DNA from: Haliclona indistincta
Taxonomy: Eukaryota; Porifera; Demospongiae; Haplosclerida; Chalinidae
Reading direction: 5' to 3'
Assembly: GCA_964017065.1 (NCBI GenBank)
Contig: OZ024784.1
Coordinates: forward strand, 9,343,152 to 9,407,151
DNA: 64,000 nucleotides
The notes below the pieces were generated by a model, which did not search any database, was not told where the DNA came from, and saw nothing but the letters and a program-made list of their open reading frames with translations. Positions 59,416-64,000 of this stretch are shown here, one piece after another. The first letter of the stretch is position 1. Each line of letters starts with the position of its first letter. A program made the translations under genes and the position numbers.

Positions 59416-61742
59416 ATGGCAGACCAGGAGGAGCAGTTTTGTGCAGTGACAGGGGCTACTCGTGAGAGGGCCAGGTTTTTTCTTGATGCAGCAGCTGGAG
59501 ACGTTCAGGTAGTCAGCCATTAAGCGTTATAGTAATAATATAATTTCATGTAATACAAGACTAAAGGAGTGTATGATAGGCTGTTGTACAGTGCATATAT
59601 AGTTATATACAATAAATTATGATCATACAGTGGGTATTATTGGTGTGTTTTGTAGAGAGCAGTAGCAGCATTCTATGAGGACAGACCAGCAGTAGATCTA
59701 GAGGAAGAAGAAGAGGTTAGTTTATACGAGATAAACAATTATTAACTACACATAATATTATAGCTTGTGAGTGTTCCTACCCAGACAGCTCCTCCATCAC
59801 AACCAACAACTAGTAGCAGTGTGCCTCCTCCCAAGCAGAAGAGGTGATATTCACTAGTTGCTCCTGTCTCCTCTCATTCTCTCTCCATAGTAGTGGTGTT
59901 GCTACACTATCTGACTACCAACCTACTCAACGTGATACTAAAGATGATGATTCTGAGAAATTCTTTGCAGGAGGATCTGAGCACAGGTCAGTGTGTGTCT
60001 AGCTGGTGTGGTGCAGAAACCAGTCTCTGTATCAGTGGGCAGATGATTTCAGGTCCTCCTCGCAAGAAGAGAGATGTGGCCGAGGAGGTGTTTGAAGCAG
60101 CAAAGAAGTGAGTGTGTCATAGAACAGAATGTGACCTGTGTGAGGACATGCAGGCAAGGAGCTGTGCCTGTGGAGGAGGCAGTAAGGATGAAGCCACCTT
60201 CAGCATCAATGTTTCAAGGCAAAGGTGATTTTTTCTCTGCTGTACCATGGAGGGTTTTTTCGTGGCATACAAATTTCGCGAATATTTTTTAGGTCAATTC
60301 GTGAAAATTGAAATTGCAAAATTAATGGAGGTGTAGTCAGAAATTTCAGCGAGTGCGTTTCCTGAAGTAGCTATACAGTGCAACGTATGTTTTTCTTACT
60401 TTCCAGGTCCTCCCATGCTCCATGTACAGGTGTTGGCAGCGTGCTGTACCAGTACAGTACTACTCACGTAGACTAGCTTGATAATTGGTGTGTGGTCTGG
60501 GTGTTGCTCGTCGTATACCACAAAAGAAAATTAAAATCGCGAAATTTGCTGTCACGAAAATTGTACGCTGCGAAAAAAACCGTCCTATGATAACTCATTA
60601 CTGCTTAGGATTCAGATTGGGAGACACTGAGGCACCAAGTGAAATGGTTGCAGGTCCATCTGTAAGACGGAATCCACAGAAGGTGATCTGTTTCCTGTTG
60701 CTCAGCTTTATGTTATTTGAATATCAAGTTTATACCAGTAAATAATATAATCAGAGCTTTTTGTAGTATCATTAGTATGAATCATCAATGCACTGCCCCA
60801 AGAAATCTTGATTGCTCATGCTACACATTTAAGGCTGGAATTAATAGCAGCATGAGGGGTAGGCCAGGCTAGGATTGGTAGCACAGGACTATTAGAATTA
60901 GTTGACAAGTTACTTCAAAGGACTCATTGCTCTGTTTAGGTGTCACACAAATTGATGTTCTGGAAGAACGGATTCAGTGTAGACAATGGTCCTTTACGTA
61001 ATGGTCAGTCTCCTGAAGACCAGCAGTTTCTTCAGTCTGTTAGTAAAGGGTAGGTATGCTGCAGTATGTGTGTACAGTAGTAGTACTGTGACACTGTGCA
61101 GAGAGATACCTCAGGAGCTGATACATGCAGCACAAGGAGGAGAGGTGGACATTGATATAGAGGACAAGAGAAATGAAATGTTTGTACCGCCAAAGGTGAA
61201 GGTGGTTGCTTTCTCCGGTGCTGGTCATAAGTTAGGCAAGTGAGTGATGGTTGTGTGTGAGTTCTTTGAGTCTTCCATAGTCTCACTCCAGAGCTCAGCT
61301 CTCCTGCTAGTCAGCCCACTGCTGCTCCCACTGCCTCACCTGTTGTAGTTGATGACACTCAACCGACCACATCCCTACAGATCCGTCTAGCTGATGGCAC
61401 CAGGTAAATACCTAATTAATTTGACTAGTGAACACTAGAAAAATCTCCTTTAATTGGAATGTGTATGTTCACATTTTTGCCGTTTTAGATTGCGGGCTAA
61501 ATTCAACCACACCCACACAGTGGCTGACATCAGACGGTTCATTGAGTCGTATCCAACCTCATTGTTTATGTATTTTTAGTTGTGATTGCTATCCTTGACA
61601 GCTAGTCTGCAGATCTCATCCCAATATGATTGGCAGGGATTATCTTTTAATGACTACATTCCCAAATCGTCCACTAACTGATCCTCATGTGTCTCTGGCT
61701 GATGCTCAACTACTGAACTCTGTTATAGTACAAAAGATGTAA
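59416..61742 (+). CDS. NSFL1C: p97 cofactor p47 (NSFL1C)
   Basis: p47 directs the p97/VCP ATPase to Golgi and ER membrane fusion and to ubiquitinated substrates. Twelve exons from ATG 59416 to TAA 61742 give 368 residues, near human p47 (370). Order: UBA-like domain (FCAVTGATRERARFFLDAAA and AFYED); linker with SGPPRKKRDVAEEVFEAAKK; SEP domain (LMFWKNGFSVDNGPLR to EIPQELIHAAQGGEVDIDIE); and a UBX domain (TTSLQIRLADGTRLRAKFNH, YLLMTTFPNRPL, SVIVQKM). The domain order and near-identical length make the call firm. The 383-base intron 60225-60608 contains a foldback element. Confidence 0.95.
60246..60589. repeat. Foldback element in NSFL1C intron
   Basis: The left end is CATGGAGGGTTTTTTCGTGG, then CATAC. 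The reverse complement of the right end is CATAGGACGGTTTTTTTCGC, then AGCGTAC. Both arms continue with TTTCGCGA and TTCGTGA motifs. It is 344 bases and non-coding, and looks like a MITE of the TTTTCGCG type. Confidence 0.65.
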
Positions 61743-61829
61743 TAATTGATATTATGTATCGTTGCACTGATACCAGCCCTGCCCTACACGCCCCAACCAC
61801 TAAAAAGTTTTTTTTAAAGTGAAGGGATG

Positions 61830-62110
61830 ACGCTTGCAAAAGTAAAGGAACAACGCTTGAAAAAAGAAAGGAACAAGATGGGTTGATGCTTGCAAAAGTA
61901 AGTCTCAAGTATCCCTACATCAGTAGCTTCAATTGTTGCGATATCCTGCAACAAATGCGGAATCCTCTCCCATACCTTTTATAACTGTCAATTGCTTCAT
62001 CAGACTGTGTCCTCCTCTTCTATTCAAGCCGCTGATGTAGGGATACTTGGGACTTTTATTACTTTTGCAAGCATTGTTCCTTTACTTTCGCAAGCATTAA
62101 CCCATCTTGA
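61830..62110. repeat. Long inverted repeat between NSFL1C and MBTPS1
   Basis: The left arm contains CAAGATGGGTTGATGCTTGC, then AAAAGTAAGTCTCAAGTATC and CCTACATCAG. The right arm, reverse complemented, contains CAAGATGGGTTAATGCTTGC, then AAAGTAAAGG, then CCCAAGTATCCCTACATCAG. The motif GCTTGCAAAAGTAA recurs within each arm. It fills half of the 589-base spacer between two convergent genes, which is otherwise featureless. Confidence 0.75.
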
Positions 62111-62331
62111 CCAACACAGACAATGAAGCCATGAATGACCGTAACTTGTCCATGGAGGAGCTTCTTGTAGCCAAAACAGAGTCCTTTATTTTTGCTCGGT
62201 ACGTAAAATTGAAGAAAAATCTCTTCAGAAAATCAAGAAAGACCCGTTTTTGATAGCATATTTTGATTTTAATTAATATTTGCCAAAATCCAGTGTTTTC
62301 TTATAACTGATGTGATGATTGGTAACTCATA

Positions 62332-63653
62332 CTATACTACTGGGAACTTAAACACAGAGCGTCTGCTGCGAGGACGCTTGTGACAGCAACACATCCAGTA
62401 GATGATTCCAATGGCTAGTGAAGCAACTACCAGTAGCATCCAGTGATGGTGATTCTGAGAGGCTTCCTCCAGCTCTCTGAGATCCTTATTAAGAGTGAGT
62501 AATCCTCGACCAGCATCACTCTCCTGAAGGGGAGTGTGTGTAGTGTATGTAGTGAATGAGTGATGTGCTCACCTTGGAATCAGATAACCTAATACCAAGC
62601 AATGAACTATATTAATGTCAAAGAGAACAAGAATAAACTGTGTAACACAAACTATTATTGTTACCTTGTGGTATTGATGGGTCTGGGCTTAGCCCACACA
62701 TACTGTAGGCATGTAGGGAGAGGGTGAAATTGAGATGGGTCTGGGGCTGCTACCACTTTAGAGTAATGGTGCAATCGGCTTCCTAAAAAACAGCGTATTG
62801 AACTAGCACAATAACCTTAATAAAGCCAACCTTCCATTCGTTTGGGTAGGAAGGCAGGTGGGAGAGAAGTGGAGCTAACAGTGACATATTGTGGGACCAC
62901 ACCCTCTACAGCATACTTCAATAGAGCATCCAATAACCAGAAACAATCTTCGAAAATGAGGATTCGAGAGTAAGACGATGAGAGAGTTAGCTTACATACC
63001 ACTTTGAAGGTGAGCAGAATCAAGACAGTTAGAGTCACCAAAGACAGCAAGCCTTCCACTTGTAGTAGTTGACTGATGTAGTGCCAGTATTGGTGCGTTG
63101 CTATGAATTGAACCAGCATTGGATACCACCTCTAACTCTGGTGAAATAAGAAGAATGTTAGTTGTACGTTGAGTTGTATACACACTTTGATCATTCAAGT
63201 CAGAGTAGAGAAGGTAAGACCCATTTCCAGGAGGTATCTTGGCTATAGTAGCACCACTAGAGTAACGCAAGGACTGACCAGCAACATGTACTTCACCATC
63301 AACAACCTGGTCACTGGAAGAAGTTGAGAGATGTGATAGATGGATGCATGATGACAATCACCTCAGAGCCACAGCCCAATGAGCCAGTAGAGTGTTCAGA
63401 GCGGGTACATTAGCTCCCCCAGTGTCTGGTAACCACCACTGTCGTGTGTTCTCATCATAGAATTTGAGTTTCTGCATGATCTCCACGTTATACCAGTCTA
63501 CAGCAACATTGTGAGTGGACAAAGCCTCATGCTCATTTCCTCTCTTACCTGCAAACACCAACACAGAGAGACCTTTGTCAGTGACATCACGATGTAACTT
63601 TTCCAACTCTGTCGGAAAGAATTCTTCCTCACTGTCCACCACTAGCAGTGTGC
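62332..63653 (-). CDS. MBTPS1: Site-1 protease MBTPS1, C-terminal part
   Basis: MBTPS1 is the Golgi serine protease that activates SREBPs and ATF6. The exon 63362-63653 encodes [20 protein letters not shown] and [20 protein letters not shown], then [18 protein letters not shown]. The next exons encode [48 protein letters not shown] and [10 protein letters not shown]. The last exon gives one membrane helix ([17 protein letters not shown]) and a short basic tail, then TAG at 62332. All blocks are collinear with the lumenal domain after the catalytic domain. The subtilisin domain, with its Asp/His/Ser triad, must lie right of the window. The exon start is set by the acceptor TTTCTCACCCAG; an ATG at 63687 lies within the intron. 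Confidence 0.93.
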
Positions 63654-64000
63654 CTGGGTGAGAAAGGACAAGACAACCAGGTTGCATAGTCTATTTAGCT
63701 ACTTTAATGATAACAAGAATCATAAACAAGCGTACTCTAACTGGACAACAACAGTGAACTGTGATGCACATGACTGTAGATAAACAGACAGGCACTGCCT
63801 GGGGTATATCTTACAATGAGAAATCACGCCATTTTGTGATGCCTCGTGCATACGTTATAAAGATACAACAAGTCAGGAAGCCACTGCTGAAGAAGCATGG
63901 GCGAAAGGTGAATTTAGAGTGCTCTAGTAGACCCATGCTCATTCAAGTTTTACAACAAAATTAATGGTTCAGGGTTTGATGGTGGAAGTGTTAGAAATTT
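63654..64000. other. Right edge, probably MBTPS1 intron
   Basis: 347 bases upstream of the first visible MBTPS1 exon. On the minus strand I find no MBTPS1 coding sequence. On the plus strand a 67-codon open frame (ATG at 63764) is present but matches no family I know and is not used as a gene call. Confidence 0.45.

Noticed and set aside
63764..63964. 67-codon plus-strand frame at the right edge
   Set aside because: No match known to me. It lies where an MBTPS1 intron is expected and is short enough to occur by chance.

Overview
This is nuclear DNA from an animal with a compact, AT-rich genome. Almost every gene is cut by many short GT-AG introns, commonly 40-60 bases. Spacers between genes are about 85-200 bases. 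The gene set combines axonemal dynein, centriole and centrosome proteins, site-1 protease, a Regnase-like RNase and INO80-type ARP5. I infer a demosponge such as Amphimedon or a relative. That rests on gene style and protein divergence, since no species marker is visible.

Layout, left to right: 3' part of GPAA1 (+); a tRNA-Ser(UGA) gene (-); an LRRCC1-like centriolar coiled coil (+); RPRD1 (-); a tandem two-domain gamma-glutamylcyclotransferase (+); an unrecognised 286-residue protein (-); TBC1D31 (-); CHMP1 (+); a large WD40 protein of WDR97/WDR87 type (-); a ZDHHC3/7-type palmitoyltransferase (+); SLC35C2 (-); a KH/UBA-like/NYN/CCCH protein of the Regnase/N4BP1 kind (-); a dual-specificity phosphatase with an N-terminal Cys/His motif (+); ACTR5 (+); an outer-arm dynein heavy chain of DNAH5/DNAH8 type (-); a secreted Mn-type superoxide dismutase (+); Rubicon (-); p47/NSFL1C (+); and the 3' part of MBTPS1 (-), which runs off the right edge.

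Six gene pairs are head to head with only 87-206 bases between start codons, so shared promoters are the rule. Most other neighbours meet tail to tail. Several products belong to cilia or centrosomes (LRRCC1, TBC1D31, the dynein heavy chain, possibly the WD40 protein). Others act in membrane traffic and degradation (CHMP1, Rubicon, p47) or in the secretory pathway (GPAA1, SLC35C2, ZDHHC, MBTPS1).

The longer introns and the last intergenic spacer hold foldback (MITE-like) elements of at least four kinds, one 5'-truncated LINE tail and small tandem repeats. I see no operon, CRISPR array, virus or bacterial insert. The most interesting protein-level observations are the GGCT fusion with a duplicated intron position, the zinc-motif phosphatase, and the combined KH plus Regnase architecture. 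Exon boundaries were read by eye. Where I give a residue count, the summed exons were checked to be divisible by three. Coordinates of single exons may be off by a base.
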